From: Bacteroidaceae bacterium
GTDB lineage: Bacteria > Bacteroidota > Bacteroidia > Bacteroidales > Bacteroidaceae
Direction: 5' to 3'
NCBI GenBank assembly: GCA_017471185.1
Contig: JAFUVZ010000025.1
Span: forward strand, 1 to 64,000
DNA length: 64,000 nt
Shown: positions 14,739 through 24,576 of the stretch, piece by piece
How positions within the stretch are numbered: the first letter of the stretch is position 1
Layout: each line of letters starts with the position of its first letter
Notes under the pieces: model-generated
The model's input: only the letters and a program-made list of their open reading frames with translations
Database searches by the model: none
Told to the model about the DNA's origin: nothing
Made by a program: the position numbers and the translations under genes

Positions 14739-15815
14739 ATGAAGATAAGGACAATTTGGCTGATAGCGGCTCTGGCTGTCTTAACCTTGACGGCTTGCAA
14801 CGGGGGAAAAGAGGCTCAGGATACTTCGGCTGAGGGGGTGAATGCCCTGGAACAGGCGGAGCCGAATGAGGTGACTACCGTGACCTTGAAACGGCAGGCT
14901 TTCGAGCATGAGCTGGTGAGCAACGGCAGGGTGGAGGCGATGCAGCTGACGGATGTGTATTTTGAGACTGAGGGCACTGTGGAAAGCGTGAGGGTGAAGA
15001 ATGGCGACCGTGTGGCGCAAGGTCAGGTGATTGCTGAACTGGACAGGTATAAGCTGCACAATGCGGTGGAGCAGGCACAGAACGCTTTCGAGCAGGCAAA
15101 GCTCGACCTGAAGGATGTGCTGATAGGGCAGGGCTATGGCAACAAGCCTGATGCGGAGATACCGGAAGATATCTTGCAGCTGGCCAGGACACGAAGTGGC
15201 TACAGCCAGAGCCTGGCGGCATACGAACTGGCGGTGGCTAACGAGGCCAATGCTTCACTGAAGGCTCCGTTCGCTGGTACCATCGCCAACCTTAATCTCA
15301 AAAGGTTCAACAAGGTAACGCCTTCTGAGGCCGTGTGTACCCTCATCGGAAGCCAGGGGATGGAGGCCACTTTCAGTATTCTTGAGAATGAGCTGCCCTT
15401 GATACACAGGGGCGACAAGGTAGTAATAGCTCCGTACGCTGACGCGACTGCCACCCATGAGGGAACGGTGTCGGAAATCAATCCGATGGTGGATGCCAAC
15501 GGCATGATTACGGTGAAGGCGCAGGTAAGGGGCAGTGACCGCCTGCTGAGCGGTATGAATGTGAAGGTGAGTGTGCGCAGACAGTTGCCCGACCAGCTGG
15601 TGGTGCCTAAGAGTGCGGTAGTGTTGAGGCAAGGTCGTCAGGTGGTGTTTACGCTGCAAGGCGACCAGGCGATGTGGAATTATGTGCAGACGGGTCTGGA
15701 GAACGCTGACACCTTTACGATATTGGAAGGACTGAATGAGGGGGCTGAGGTTATCGTGACGGGCAATGTCAACTTGGCACACGAAAGTAAAGTAACATTG
15801 AAGATTGAAGATTGA
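14739..15815 (+). CDS. RND efflux membrane-fusion lipoprotein
   Basis: A 358-residue periplasmic adaptor. Lipoprotein signal AVLTLTAC. The lipoyl halves are VRVKNGDRVAQGQVIAELDR and ASLKAPFAGTIANLNL, separated by a short helical hairpin (QAQNAFEQAKLDLKD). A beta-barrel and membrane-proximal domain follow (LLSGMNVKVSVRR, VVPKSAVVLRQGRQVVFTL). It bridges an inner-membrane RND pump to a TolC channel; both are the next genes. The last codons (KIED stop) are built from the first units of a heptamer array that fills the gap to the pump gene. Confidence 0.93.
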   Translation: MKIRTIWLIAALAVLTLTACNGGKEAQDTSAEGVNALEQAEPNEVTTVTLKRQAFEHELVSNGRVEAMQLTDVYFETEGTVESVRVKNGDRVAQGQVIAELDRYKLHNAVEQAQNAFEQAKLDLKDVLIGQGYGNKPDAEIPEDILQLARTRSGYSQSLAAYELAVANEANASLKAPFAGTIANLNLKRFNKVTPSEAVCTLIGSQGMEATFSILENELPLIHRGDKVVIAPYADATATHEGTVSEINPMVDANGMITVKAQVRGSDRLLSGMNVKVSVRRQLPDQLVVPKSAVVLRQGRQVVFTLQGDQAMWNYVQTGLENADTFTILEGLNEGAEVIVTGNVNLAHESKVTLKIED

Positions 15816-15929
15816 AGATTGAACATTGAAGATTGAAGATTGAACATTGAAGATTGACCATTATTCATTATTCATTATTCATTGTTAATTATTCATTCTC
15901 CATTCTCCATTCTCCATTATTCATTAAAT
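15797..15929. repeat. Heptamer array, 19 consecutive 7-bp units
   Basis: The whole gap between the adaptor and pump genes consists of 19 unbroken 7-bp units of the form ATTNNNN. The first nine are ATTGAAG, ATTGAAC or ATTGACC; the remainder are ATTATTC, ATTGTTA, ATTCTCC and ATTAAAT. The array supplies the stop codon of the adaptor and ends 3 bp before the GTG start of the pump. Confidence 0.92.
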
Positions 15930-15932
15930 AAA

Positions 15933-18900
15933 GTGGTAAAGTTCCTGATAAATAGACCGATTGCGGTGCTGATGGCATTCACAGCCTGCTGCATCATTGG
16001 CATGGTGACCTACTTCACCTTGCCTGTGTCTTTGTTGCCCGATATCGCCATACCGGAGATTACAGTGCAGGTGACGGCACAGAACACCTCTGCCCGTGAA
16101 TTGGAGAATACGGTGATGAGGCAGGTGAGGCAGCAACTGATGCAGGTTTCGAAGCTGAAGACCTTGGAATGTCGCACTCGCGATGGCAACGGCATCATAC
16201 GCCTGGGCTTCGAGTTCGGTACCAATACAGACTTGGCGTTCATCGAGGTGAATGAGAAGATTGACGCTTCCATGAACTTCCTGCCCAAGGATGTGGACAG
16301 GCCCAAGGTGATCAAGGCCAGTGCCACAGACATCCCCGTGTTCTATCTCAACCTAACTTTAATTGACAATGGACAATTGACAATTGACAATCATAATAGG
16401 GATAAAGGTGCTTTCCTTGACCTTTGCGAACTGGCGGAGAACATTATCAAGCGGAGGATAGAGCAACTGCCGGAGGTGGCGATGGTGGATGTTACCGGCA
16501 TCATACAGCAACAGTTGCAGATAGAGCCTGACGCTTCCAAGATGGCATCGCTCGGAATCACCATCAGCGACCTGGAGAATGCGCTGGAGGAGAACAATGT
16601 CACGCCAGGCAGCATGACCGTCAGAGACGGCTATTACGAATACAACATACGCTTCTCAACCATCCTGCGGACGGTGGAAGACGTGGAGGGCATCCTGCTC
16701 AGTAAGGGAGGACGCATCTTCCGCATGGGCGACTTCTGCCAGGTGACCCTATCGCCTGTCAAGGCACAGGGCATGAGCGAGGCCAATGGCAAGCAGGCGG
16801 TAACGCTGGCTATCATCAAGCAGGCGGATGAGAATATGGATGATATGAAGGAGGCTGTTTATGAAGCCATTGAGACTTTCAAGGCCACCTATCCCCAGAT
16901 TGATTTCCAAGTGAGCCGCAACCAGACGGAGCTGCTCGACTATACCATCTCTAACCTGCAGCAGAACCTTCTGCTGGGCTTTGTGTTCATCTTCATCACC
17001 TCCATCTTCTTCCTGAAGGATATGCGTTCTCCAGTGATTATCGCGTTGAGCATGGTGGTGAGCATCATCTGCTGCTTCGTGTTCTTCTACCTCTTCAAGA
17101 TGTCGCTCAACATCATCTCCCTCTCCGGCCTTGTCCTGGCGTTGGGTATGATGATAGACAGCAGCATCATCGTGACGGAGAATATCTCGCAATACCGCGA
17201 ACGGGGACTTGACTTGGAGCAGGCTTGCATAGCGGGCACTACGGAGGTGATCACGCCTATGCTCAGTTCGTCACTGACTACGGTTGCGGTGTTCGTGCCG
17301 TTGATCTTCATGAGTGGCATAGCCGGCGCTCTTTTCTACGACCAGGCCTTTGCCGTCAGCGTCGGTCTGCTGGTGTCTTATCTCACGGGCATCATGCTCC
17401 TGCCGGTGCTCTACAAGCTTATTTATGGTGTAGGGGGTAGGAGAAATGAAGCTGAGAATAATACCCTACACTCTGCTCCCTACACCCTACGCCGTATCTA
17501 TGACACCGGCGTTGACTGGGTATTCAATCATAAGCTGCTGTGTTCTGTCGCCACTTTCCTTACATTGCCCCTCTGCGTACTGATGTTCTATGTCATTGAC
17601 AAGGAGCGGATGCCGGAGGTGGATCAGCAGGAACTGATGGCCAGGGTGGAGTGGAACGAGCATATTCACTTAGATGAGAACCGCATGAGGGTGGATGCTC
17701 TCTTCGCCAATACACAGGAATCTGCCATAGAGCAGACGGCTGCCATCGGACAGCAGGACTATCTGCTTGACCGGGGTGATGCCCTCAGCGTGACCGAGGC
17801 GGAACTGTATTTCAAGACGGAAGATACTGATGCCATACGGTCTTTGCAGGAGCAGGTCGCCCAATGGATTCATCAGCGTTATCCGATGGCTGTGGTGACC
17901 TTCTATCCCCCTGAGACGGTGTTTGAGAAACTGTTTGATACGGGTGAGGCTCCCTTTACCGCAGAGTTCTATGCCCGTAACAAGGGAGCGGCTCCTCAGT
18001 CTGATGAGGTGCGTTCTCTGCAATCCCGGCTCTCACAGCTTGCAGGCATGGAGCCAGAGGGACTGGCGTTTGAGAACCAGCTTAACATTCATGTGTCTCA
18101 AGAGATGCTACAGCTCTATCGAGTCAGCTATGATGAGGTGATGCAGACGCTCAAGACGGCTTTCAAGGAAAACAGTGTGGCGGTGCTGCATACCTATCAG
18201 CAGAACCTGCCCATCAGCATCGTGGGACAGGAGCAGACGGTGAGTGAGGTGATGTCGCAGACGCTGGTGAGAACGCAGGCTGATGAACAGGGGCAGGTGA
18301 ACTATATCCCTTTGAGCAGCCTGGTGAAGCTCGTGCCTGCAGAAGACCTGAAGACTGTTACGGCAGGACGCAACGGTGAGTTCATCCCCTTCAGCTTCTA
18401 TGAGGTGAAAGATGAACGGCCGCTGGAAACTGCGGCACGTCAGGTGGCTGATGAGGCCGGGCATTGGGATGTGTCGTTCAGCGGCAGCATCTTCTCTAAC
18501 CGTGAGATGCTGGATGAGCTGGTGGTCATCCTGCTCATATCCATCCTGCTGATGTATTTCATCCTGGCAGCTCAGTTTGAGAGCTTCGTGCAGCCGCTCA
18601 TCGTGCTCTTGGAGATTCCCATTGATGTGGCGGCGGCTCTGGTGGTGCTGTGGCTCTGCGGTCATACGCTGAACCTGATGTCGGCCATCGGTATCATCGT
18701 CACCTGCGGTATCATCATCAATGACTCTATACTCAAGATTGATGTGATCAACGAACTGCGCAAGGCGGGTATGCCTTTGCTGGAGGCTATCCATGAGGCT
18801 GGTCACCGCCGTTTGCGATCCATCATCATGACTTCGCTCACTACTATCTTCGCTATGGTGCCGTTGCTCTTCAGCTTCGACATGGGTTCTGAGCTGCAGA

Positions 18901-18998
18901 AGCCTCTCGCCATAGCGATGATCGGGGCGATGGTGATTGGTACGTTTGTGAGTTTGTTTATCATTCCGCTGGCGTATTGGAGAATTTATAGACATTGA
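15933..18998 (+). CDS. RND efflux permease 1
   Basis: About 1021 residues starting at GTG (VKFLINRPIAVLMAF); the upstream in-frame ATG lies in repeat sequence. An inner-membrane proton-driven pump of the AcrB/MdtB/CzcA superfamily with 12 helices. The proton-relay aspartate is in GMMIDSSIIVTENI and the second transmembrane set includes SAIGIIVTCGIIINDSIL. Porter domains flank the helices. Two in-frame inserts derived from heptamer repeats are visible: LIDNGQLTIDNHN (bases 16362-16396) and VGGRRNEAENNTLHSAPYTL (bases 17427-17490). The second lies just after a transmembrane helix. The stop codon TGA comes from the next array. It shares an operon with a second RND gene, so a heteromeric pump is possible. 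Confidence 0.93.
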   Translation: MVKFLINRPIAVLMAFTACCIIGMVTYFTLPVSLLPDIAIPEITVQVTAQNTSARELENTVMRQVRQQLMQVSKLKTLECRTRDGNGIIRLGFEFGTNTDLAFIEVNEKIDASMNFLPKDVDRPKVIKASATDIPVFYLNLTLIDNGQLTIDNHNRDKGAFLDLCELAENIIKRRIEQLPEVAMVDVTGIIQQQLQIEPDASKMASLGITISDLENALEENNVTPGSMTVRDGYYEYNIRFSTILRTVEDVEGILLSKGGRIFRMGDFCQVTLSPVKAQGMSEANGKQAVTLAIIKQADENMDDMKEAVYEAIETFKATYPQIDFQVSRNQTELLDYTISNLQQNLLLGFVFIFITSIFFLKDMRSPVIIALSMVVSIICCFVFFYLFKMSLNIISLSGLVLALGMMIDSSIIVTENISQYRERGLDLEQACIAGTTEVITPMLSSSLTTVAVFVPLIFMSGIAGALFYDQAFAVSVGLLVSYLTGIMLLPVLYKLIYGVGGRRNEAENNTLHSAPYTLRRIYDTGVDWVFNHKLLCSVATFLTLPLCVLMFYVIDKERMPEVDQQELMARVEWNEHIHLDENRMRVDALFANTQESAIEQTAAIGQQDYLLDRGDALSVTEAELYFKTEDTDAIRSLQEQVAQWIHQRYPMAVVTFYPPETVFEKLFDTGEAPFTAEFYARNKGAAPQSDEVRSLQSRLSQLAGMEPEGLAFENQLNIHVSQEMLQLYRVSYDEVMQTLKTAFKENSVAVLHTYQQNLPISIVGQEQTVSEVMSQTLVRTQADEQGQVNYIPLSSLVKLVPAEDLKTVTAGRNGEFIPFSFYEVKDERPLETAARQVADEAGHWDVSFSGSIFSNREMLDELVVILLISILLMYFILAAQFESFVQPLIVLLEIPIDVAAALVVLWLCGHTLNLMSAIGIIVTCGIIINDSILKIDVINELRKAGMPLLEAIHEAGHRRLRSIIMTSLTTIFAMVPLLFSFDMGSELQKPLAIAMIGAMVIGTFVSLFIIPLAYWRIYRH
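16362..16396. repeat. Heptamer array inside RND gene
   Basis: Units ATTGACA, ATGGACA, ATTGACA, ATTGACA and ATCATAA lie in frame within the porter domain of RND permease 1, adding the peptide LIDNGQLTIDNHN. Confidence 0.85.
17427..17490. repeat. Second heptamer-type insert in RND gene
   Basis: GGTGTAG, GGGGTAG, GAGAAAT on one side and ACCCTAC, ACTCTGC, TCCCTAC, ACCCTAC on the other, a partial inverted repeat of 7-bp units within RND permease 1. It encodes an insert between a helix and the following loop. Confidence 0.7.
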
Positions 18999-19042
18999 AC
19001 ATTGAACATTGAAGATTGAACATTGAACGTTGAGCGTTGATG
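18994..19042. repeat. Heptamer array between RND and TolC genes
   Basis: Seven units: ATTGAAC twice, ATTGAAG, ATTGAAC twice, GTTGAGC, GTTGATG. The first supplies the TGA stop codon of the RND gene. The rest forms most of the gap before the TolC start at 19070. Confidence 0.9.
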
Positions 19043-19069
19043 TGAAGCATAACTTAAAAATAGATTATT

Positions 19070-20602
19070 ATGAAACATAAGAATACCATAAAGCCCGTAA
19101 AGCCAGTCAGTACCATTTTTTACCGCTTGGCGCTGTTCTTCATCATGTTCAATGTTCAATGTTCAATGTTCAACAGATTGAGCGCACAGCGCTCAATCAC
19201 CCTTTCCCTGCAGCAAACCATCGCCTTGGCTAACGACAGCTCGTTAGAGGCGTTCAGGACCCGTAACATGTATCTCACCAGCTACTGGGAATACCGTTCT
19301 TACCGGGCTAACCGCCTGCCATCACTGACGCTCAACCTCACGCCGGCTCAGTATTACCGCGATATTACCCGTCGTTATGACTCCGGGCAGGATATTGATG
19401 TCTATCGTAGCCAGCAGTCGTTTTATTCATCGGGCCAGCTCTCGCTCACGCAGAACTTCGACCTTACTGGCGGTACGTTCAGCGTAGATACCGACCTGGG
19501 CTTTATGCGTAGCTTCGGACATAATAACTATACGCAGTTCACTACCGTTCCCTTGCGCATCGGTTATTCGCAGAGCCTCATTGGCTACAACGCCTTCCGC
19601 TGGGAGCGAAAGATTGAACCTCTGAAATACGAGAAGGCGAAGAAGGAATATCTCTACAACGCTGAGCAGGTATCTGAGCAAGCAACGGAGCATTTCTTCG
19701 CCTTGGCGATGGCGCAGGCGGAGTATGACCTGGCTAAGGAGAATGCCCAAAGCACAGACACACTTTATGAGATAGGTATGCAGCGATTCAAGATTGCTGC
19801 CATCAGCAATGCTGATCTGCTTACCCTTCGGCTGGATAGGGTGAATGCGCAGAACACGCTCAAGAACAGGCAGAGCGACTTGAAGAGGGCGATGTATTCG
19901 CTGGCTACCTTCCTCAATATGGACAAGGAGACGGAAATCCGTGTGGAGCTGCCTGGCAAGCCGCAGACATTCTCTATCTCAACGGATGATGCCATTGCGG
20001 CGGCTCATGCCAACAATCCTAATTTTCTGGGCTTGAGGCAGAATATCCTGGAGGCGGAGCAGCAGGTGGACAAGACTCGTCAGGAGTCGCGATTCAATGC
20101 CAGCCTGACGGCCAGCGTCGGTTTCAACCAGGTGGCTGAGAACCTGCGTGATGCCTACAGTCATCCTATGCAGCAGGAACTGGTGTCGGTGAGTGTGTCT
20201 ATTCCGCTCATCGACTGGGGGGTGCGAAAGGGTAAGTATAATATGGCGAAGAACAACCTGAATGTGGTGCAGACTTCGGCCAGGCAGAGTGAGATAACCA
20301 TTGAGGAGGAGGTGATTATGGCGGTGAATGATTTCAATATGCAACAGGACTTGATCACGAGTGCTGAGGAGGCGCTCGACCTGTCTGTCATGGCTTATAA
20401 TGAAACCCGCCAGCGTTTCATCATCGGCAGGGCAGACATCAACAGTCTGACGCTCTCGCTCAACCGTCAGCAGGAAGCGCAGCGCAACTATATCTCTGCG
20501 CTTCAGAGCTACTGGCAGAATTATTACAAGATCCGAAAGCTCACCCTCCACGACTTCGCCTCTGGCTTCTCCCTCTCCAATAAGTTTGACTTTGAGAACT
20601 AA
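19070..20602 (+). CDS. TolC-family outer membrane channel
   Basis: A 510-residue outer-membrane efflux channel. The signal region contains a heptamer-derived insert (IMFNVQCSMFN) before the likely cleavage point LSAQ. Two long helical hairpin repeats follow, with TolC-family landmarks LQQTIALANDSSLEAFRTRN near the start, LRLDRVNAQNTLKNRQSDLK in repeat one, and the corresponding INSLTLSLNRQQEAQRNYI in repeat two. It completes the tripartite pump with the two flanking RND genes and the adaptor. The gene ends 195 bp before RND permease 2. Confidence 0.92.
   Translation: MKHKNTIKPVKPVSTIFYRLALFFIMFNVQCSMFNRLSAQRSITLSLQQTIALANDSSLEAFRTRNMYLTSYWEYRSYRANRLPSLTLNLTPAQYYRDITRRYDSGQDIDVYRSQQSFYSSGQLSLTQNFDLTGGTFSVDTDLGFMRSFGHNNYTQFTTVPLRIGYSQSLIGYNAFRWERKIEPLKYEKAKKEYLYNAEQVSEQATEHFFALAMAQAEYDLAKENAQSTDTLYEIGMQRFKIAAISNADLLTLRLDRVNAQNTLKNRQSDLKRAMYSLATFLNMDKETEIRVELPGKPQTFSISTDDAIAAAHANNPNFLGLRQNILEAEQQVDKTRQESRFNASLTASVGFNQVAENLRDAYSHPMQQELVSVSVSIPLIDWGVRKGKYNMAKNNLNVVQTSARQSEITIEEEVIMAVNDFNMQQDLITSAEEALDLSVMAYNETRQRFIIGRADINSLTLSLNRQQEAQRNYISALQSYWQNYYKIRKLTLHDFASGFSLSNKFDFEN
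19145..19172. repeat. Heptamer array inside TolC signal sequence
   Basis: Four exact ATGTTCA units lie in frame within the signal region of the TolC gene and encode MFNVQCSMF. The same unit, in reverse complement (TGAACAT), makes up the intergenic arrays. Confidence 0.88.
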
Positions 20603-20651
20603 TGGATATTGGTGTAGGGTTAATGGAGAGTGGATAATTGTCAATTAACTA

Positions 20652-20778
20652 AAGTTTCGCAAGTGAATGAATATACTATTGACAGGGCGCAGGATGCACA
20701 CTACATTAACCCAGGGCGTTGCCCCTGGGCTGGGAGCTTACTGGCCTTTCAGACCGTCAATATTAGCTTGCGAAACTT
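20652..20778. mobile_element. MITE-like element, short copy
   Basis: A 127-bp element bounded by perfect 12-bp terminal inverted repeats, AAGTTTCGCAAG and CTTGCGAAACTT. Its interior holds a GC-rich hairpin around CCCAGGGCGTTGCCCCTGGG. In reverse complement it aligns end to end with the 261-bp element at 58564-58824, which has additional internal hairpins. It encodes no protein. It lies 18 bp before RND permease 2, directly after four heptamer units (20623-20650). Confidence 0.8.
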
Positions 20779-20796
20779 GAATCAATTAAATATATT

Positions 20797-23700
20797 ATGA
20801 ATAAGCTCTCTTCCTTTACAGTGATTGTGTCGTTCGTCTGCCTCGCCTTGGTGGGACTGGCGATGCTGCCTTTGCTGCCAGTCAAGCTCAACCCGTCGAG
20901 GGCGTTGCCGGGCTTTACGGTCACTTATTCCGTGCCGGGCAGCTCTGCCAGGGTGGTGGAGATGGAGGTAACCAGCAAGTTAGAGGCGATGCTGGCACGT
21001 ATCAAGGGAGTGAAGAATATGGAATCGTCTTCCGACAATGGATCAGGCAGCATCACTGTGGAGCTTGACAAGCATGTGGATGTGGATGCGGCACGCTTCG
21101 AGGCTTCTACCATCATCCGTCAGACCTGGCCACAACTGCCTGATGGCGTGAGCTATCCTGTCATTACCATGCATGTGCCCGATGAGGAGAACGCGCGTCC
21201 TTTCATGATCTATACGCTCAACGCTCCGGTGGCTCCTATCGACATACAGCGCTATGCAGAGGAACATATCAGCCCGAGGCTGTCACAGCTCAACGGTGTC
21301 TATCGCATCAACCTGTCGGGGGCTACACCGATGGAGTGGCAGCTGGAGTATGATAACCGGCAGTTGCAGAGCTTAGGCATTGAGGTGAATGACATCGTGA
21401 CTGCTATCCGTAATCATGCGCAACGGGCTTTCTTAGGAACGCACAACAGGGATGCCTCTGGCGGTCAGGAATGGATCCGTCTGGCTGTGATGCCGGAGCA
21501 GGATGAGGCGTCGTTCAATCCGGCTGACATCGTGGTGAAGGCAAGTGGTGGCAAGCTCATCCGGCTGGATCAGTTGGTGAAGGTGGCTCATGTGGAGTCG
21601 GCTCCACAGAGCTATTACCGCATCAATGGGCTGAACTCCATCTATATGACAATCACTGCCGATGCCTCAGCCAACCAGCTGGAGCTGAGCAAGGCGGTGA
21701 AACGGGAGATGGCGGAGATGCTGCATCTGCTCCCTCTGGGGTATGAGGTGCATGCCAGCTATGACGCTACGGAGTATATCAGCAAGGAACTCGACAAGAT
21801 TTATTACCGCACTGCCCTGACTGTCATCATCCTCCTGTTGTTCGTGTGGCTCATCAGCAGGCGGTGGAGGTACCTGCTGCTCATCACGGTGTCATTGGCG
21901 GTGAATATCGCCGTGGCGTTCATCTTCTATTATCTCTTTGGTCTGGAGATGCAACTGTATTCCTTGGCTGGCATCACTATCTCGCTCAATCTGGTGATCG
22001 ATAGTACCATCGTCATGGCTGACCATATCATGCACCGCCATAATCTCAAGGCGTTCATGTCGGTACTGGCCGCTACCCTCACCACCATGGGAGCCTTGGT
22101 GATCATCTTCTTTCTTGATGATAACATCCGGCTCAACCTGCAGGACTTTGCCGCTGTGGTGATCATCAACCTTGCCGTCTCCCTGCTCGTCGCTCTGTTC
22201 TTCGTGCCGGCCCTGCTGAAAACGTTGACCGTTGACCGTGGAACGTTGACCGTTAAGCGTTCAATGTTGAGCGTTCAATCTTTTTTCTCCCGGTATTACG
22301 AGACGTTCGTCCGTCAGCTGGCACGGTTCAGGTGGGCGGTATGCCTGCTGCTCGTGGCAGGATTCGCCTACGGAGTCTATATCTTTGTCAACAAAGTCTA
22401 TAACGGCAGCTACTTCACCCGAAACGATGAGGTAGTGCTCTATGCCAACGCCAACCTGCCCAATGGCAGTACCCTCGACCAGATGAATACCTTGATCCGC
22501 CGTATGGAGGTATTCCTCAGTGAGTTTGAAGAAATCAAGCAGTTCCAGACCACCATCTATAATGCCAACCGTGCCAATATCAGCATCCTGTTCAAGGACG
22601 AGTATGCCCATACGGGCTTCCCTTATCAGCTCAAGAGCCGCATGACTACACGGGCGTTGCAGTTGGGTGGGGGCAGCTGGAGCATCTACGGACTGGCTGA
22701 CCAAGGCTTCAGCAACGATGTGCGTGAGACAGCTGGCTCCTACCGCATCCGCATGTATGGCTACAACTATGACGAACTCTATGAGTGGGCAGAGCAATTG
22801 AAGGCGAAGCTGCTGGAGCATAGGCGCATCCAGGAAGTGGCCATCACCAGCGAGTTCTCTTTCTGGAAAGACGACTACCAGGAGTATTATTTCAATCTCG
22901 ATAAGGAACGGATGATGCAGGCTGGGCTGAACGCCTCACAGCTTTTCGGTCAGCTGCAGCCCGTGTTTGGCAGAGACATGGCGGTAGGCTCCGTCTCTAC
23001 GCCCGCTGGCAGCGAGCGTATCGTTCTCTCCTCACGCCAGTCTCAGGAATACGATATCTGGGCCATGCTTAACTTCCCTATAAACCATGAATCTTCAATG
23101 TTCAATGTAAAATCTTCCAAGCTTTCTTCCCTCGCTACGGTGGCGAAAGGCCAGATGCCACAGCGGGTGGTAAAGGAAAACCAGCAGTACAGGCTCTGCC
23201 TGCAATATGAGTATGTGGGAGCCTCTGAGATGGGAAAACGTGTGCAGGAGCGAGAACTGAAAGCCTTCACCCCTATGCTGCCTATGGGCTATACGGCTGA
23301 GGGCGTGGATTATTACAGCGGATGGACGAAGAAAGACAACCGCCAGTATCTGCTGTTGCTGGTTGTGGTGGCCATCATCTTCTTCATCACCTCTATCCTG
23401 TTCAACTCGCTCACCCAGCCCCTGGCCATCATCTTCGTCATACCCGTCAGCTACATCGGTGTGTTCTTCACCTTCTACTGGTTCCACCTCAACTTCGACC
23501 AGGGAGGGTTCGCCTCGTTCGTGCTGCTCTGCGGAATCACCGTGAATGCCAGCATTTATATTATCAATGAGTACAACAATATTCGCAAACGCTATCCCCT
23601 TATTACTTCCGCTCGTGCTTATGTCAAGGCGTGGAATCATAAGGCGGTGCCCATCTTCCTGACCGTCGTCAGCACCATCCTCGGCTTTATCCCCTTCATG

Positions 23701-23832
23701 GTAGGCACGGTCCGCGAGGCGTTCTGGTTCCCTTTGGCTGCCGGCACTATCGGCGGTCTGCTCATGTCAGTCATCGCCATTTTCTGCTTCCTCCCGGCTT
23801 TTGTGGTCAAAAGACGCGAGAATGTCAAATAA
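20797..23832 (+). CDS. RND efflux permease 2
   Basis: A 1011-residue RND pump subunit divergent from permease 1. The N-terminal helix region is FTVIVSFVCLALVGLAML; the porter domain begins at PSRALPGFTVTYSVPG. The TM4 aspartate is kept in SLNLVIDSTIVMADHI. Two heptamer-derived segments interrupt it: LTVDRGTLTVKRSMLSVQ after a helix (22222-22277) and HESSMFNVKSSK in a porter region (23088-23118). It is the last gene of the adaptor-RND-TolC-RND operon. It may pair with permease 1 as a heteromeric pump, as MdtB and MdtC do; this is inference from gene order. Substrate unknown. Confidence 0.92.
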   Translation: MNKLSSFTVIVSFVCLALVGLAMLPLLPVKLNPSRALPGFTVTYSVPGSSARVVEMEVTSKLEAMLARIKGVKNMESSSDNGSGSITVELDKHVDVDAARFEASTIIRQTWPQLPDGVSYPVITMHVPDEENARPFMIYTLNAPVAPIDIQRYAEEHISPRLSQLNGVYRINLSGATPMEWQLEYDNRQLQSLGIEVNDIVTAIRNHAQRAFLGTHNRDASGGQEWIRLAVMPEQDEASFNPADIVVKASGGKLIRLDQLVKVAHVESAPQSYYRINGLNSIYMTITADASANQLELSKAVKREMAEMLHLLPLGYEVHASYDATEYISKELDKIYYRTALTVIILLLFVWLISRRWRYLLLITVSLAVNIAVAFIFYYLFGLEMQLYSLAGITISLNLVIDSTIVMADHIMHRHNLKAFMSVLAATLTTMGALVIIFFLDDNIRLNLQDFAAVVIINLAVSLLVALFFVPALLKTLTVDRGTLTVKRSMLSVQSFFSRYYETFVRQLARFRWAVCLLLVAGFAYGVYIFVNKVYNGSYFTRNDEVVLYANANLPNGSTLDQMNTLIRRMEVFLSEFEEIKQFQTTIYNANRANISILFKDEYAHTGFPYQLKSRMTTRALQLGGGSWSIYGLADQGFSNDVRETAGSYRIRMYGYNYDELYEWAEQLKAKLLEHRRIQEVAITSEFSFWKDDYQEYYFNLDKERMMQAGLNASQLFGQLQPVFGRDMAVGSVSTPAGSERIVLSSRQSQEYDIWAMLNFPINHESSMFNVKSSKLSSLATVAKGQMPQRVVKENQQYRLCLQYEYVGASEMGKRVQERELKAFTPMLPMGYTAEGVDYYSGWTKKDNRQYLLLLVVVAIIFFITSILFNSLTQPLAIIFVIPVSYIGVFFTFYWFHLNFDQGGFASFVLLCGITVNASIYIINEYNNIRKRYPLITSARAYVKAWNHKAVPIFLTVVSTILGFIPFMVGTVREAFWFPLAAGTIGGLLMSVIAIFCFLPAFVVKRRENVK
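22222..22277. repeat. Heptamer array inside second RND gene
   Basis: Eight consecutive units: ACGTTGA, CCGTTGA, CCGTGGA, ACGTTGA, CCGTTAA, GCGTTCA, ATGTTGA, GCGTTCA. All are read in frame in RND permease 2 at a helix-to-porter junction. Confidence 0.9.
23088..23118. repeat. Short heptamer array inside second RND gene
   Basis: TGAATCT, TCAATGT, TCAATGT, AAAATCT units in frame, encoding ESSMFNVKSS next to a porter strand that is normally continuous with LSSLATV. Confidence 0.7.
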
Positions 23833-24576
23833 TATTGATACCTTTGCTTCGCATTAGTAAAAGTTTGTATAGACACTATACTACAGTTGTCTGGTCTGTT
23901 GCATATATATTCCTCCTTTGTCTTTGGGCATTGAACATTGACATACAAAGATTCAACTTTTTTCTCTAACCATCAAGCGTTTTGGATGTTTTTTCCCCTA
24001 CACACGATGAAAATTTTTTCACGCTCTGCGTGTGCATACATCGCCCGTTTCCTGACGGCCCGTGCGGTAGTCATTCCCACTCCTGCCTAACCCCCTTCCT
24101 TATATAGCCATCCCCCTCTCGCAGCTGTTGCATGGTCAATCCGGCCGGTAATGCCTGCCGTGGCTGACGGGGGACGCTCCTGATGCCCGGCGCAGTATCT
24201 GGCACGACAGACGGGAGGCATTCCTTTAGGGGTATAGGAGGCATTCCGCTGACCCGTGGCAGATACCGCAACCACCCGAAGGAGTCTCTCCTTTACCCCA
24301 GGGGGAGCTTCGCAGAGGGGGTTGGGAGACGATTGAACATTGAACATTGAGCATTGAACATTGACTTCGTCCTATTTCGTCACGACTCGGCAAAGTTCAA
24401 GCAAGCTTGACTTTGCTCTCGCTGCTCCGAAATGTGAACATTGAACATTGAGCATTGAACATTGAGCTTCGCTCCAAATTGTTCATTATTAATTGTTCAT
24501 TATTCATTAACGAAGTTGATGCGAAGTATAACGTAAAACGGTCAGAATGATTCTGGCACGCACTCGCTTTTGCGTT
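23833..24576. other. Repeat-rich intergenic region between operons
   Basis: 744 bp without a convincing gene. It holds two heptamer arrays: 24332-24366 (five ATTGAAC-type units) and 24440-24512 (ATTGAAC/ATTGAGC units, then ATTGTTC, ATTATTA, ATTATTC). Two further ATTGAAC/ATTGACA units lie near 23931-23944. Between 24060 and 24330 it is GC-richer, with fragments such as CCCCAGGGGGAGCTTCGC, and looks like decayed repeat or mobile DNA. The short frames here have no start context or recognisable motif. Confidence 0.65.

Noticed and set aside
18108..18995. 295-residue minus-strand open frame
   Set aside because: It lies wholly opposite RND permease 1 and is rich in His/Gln/Arg, typical of a shadow of a GC-rich coding region.
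24071..24347. Minus-strand frames in the intergenic gap
   Set aside because: Short, no recognisable motif, and partly made of heptamer repeats.
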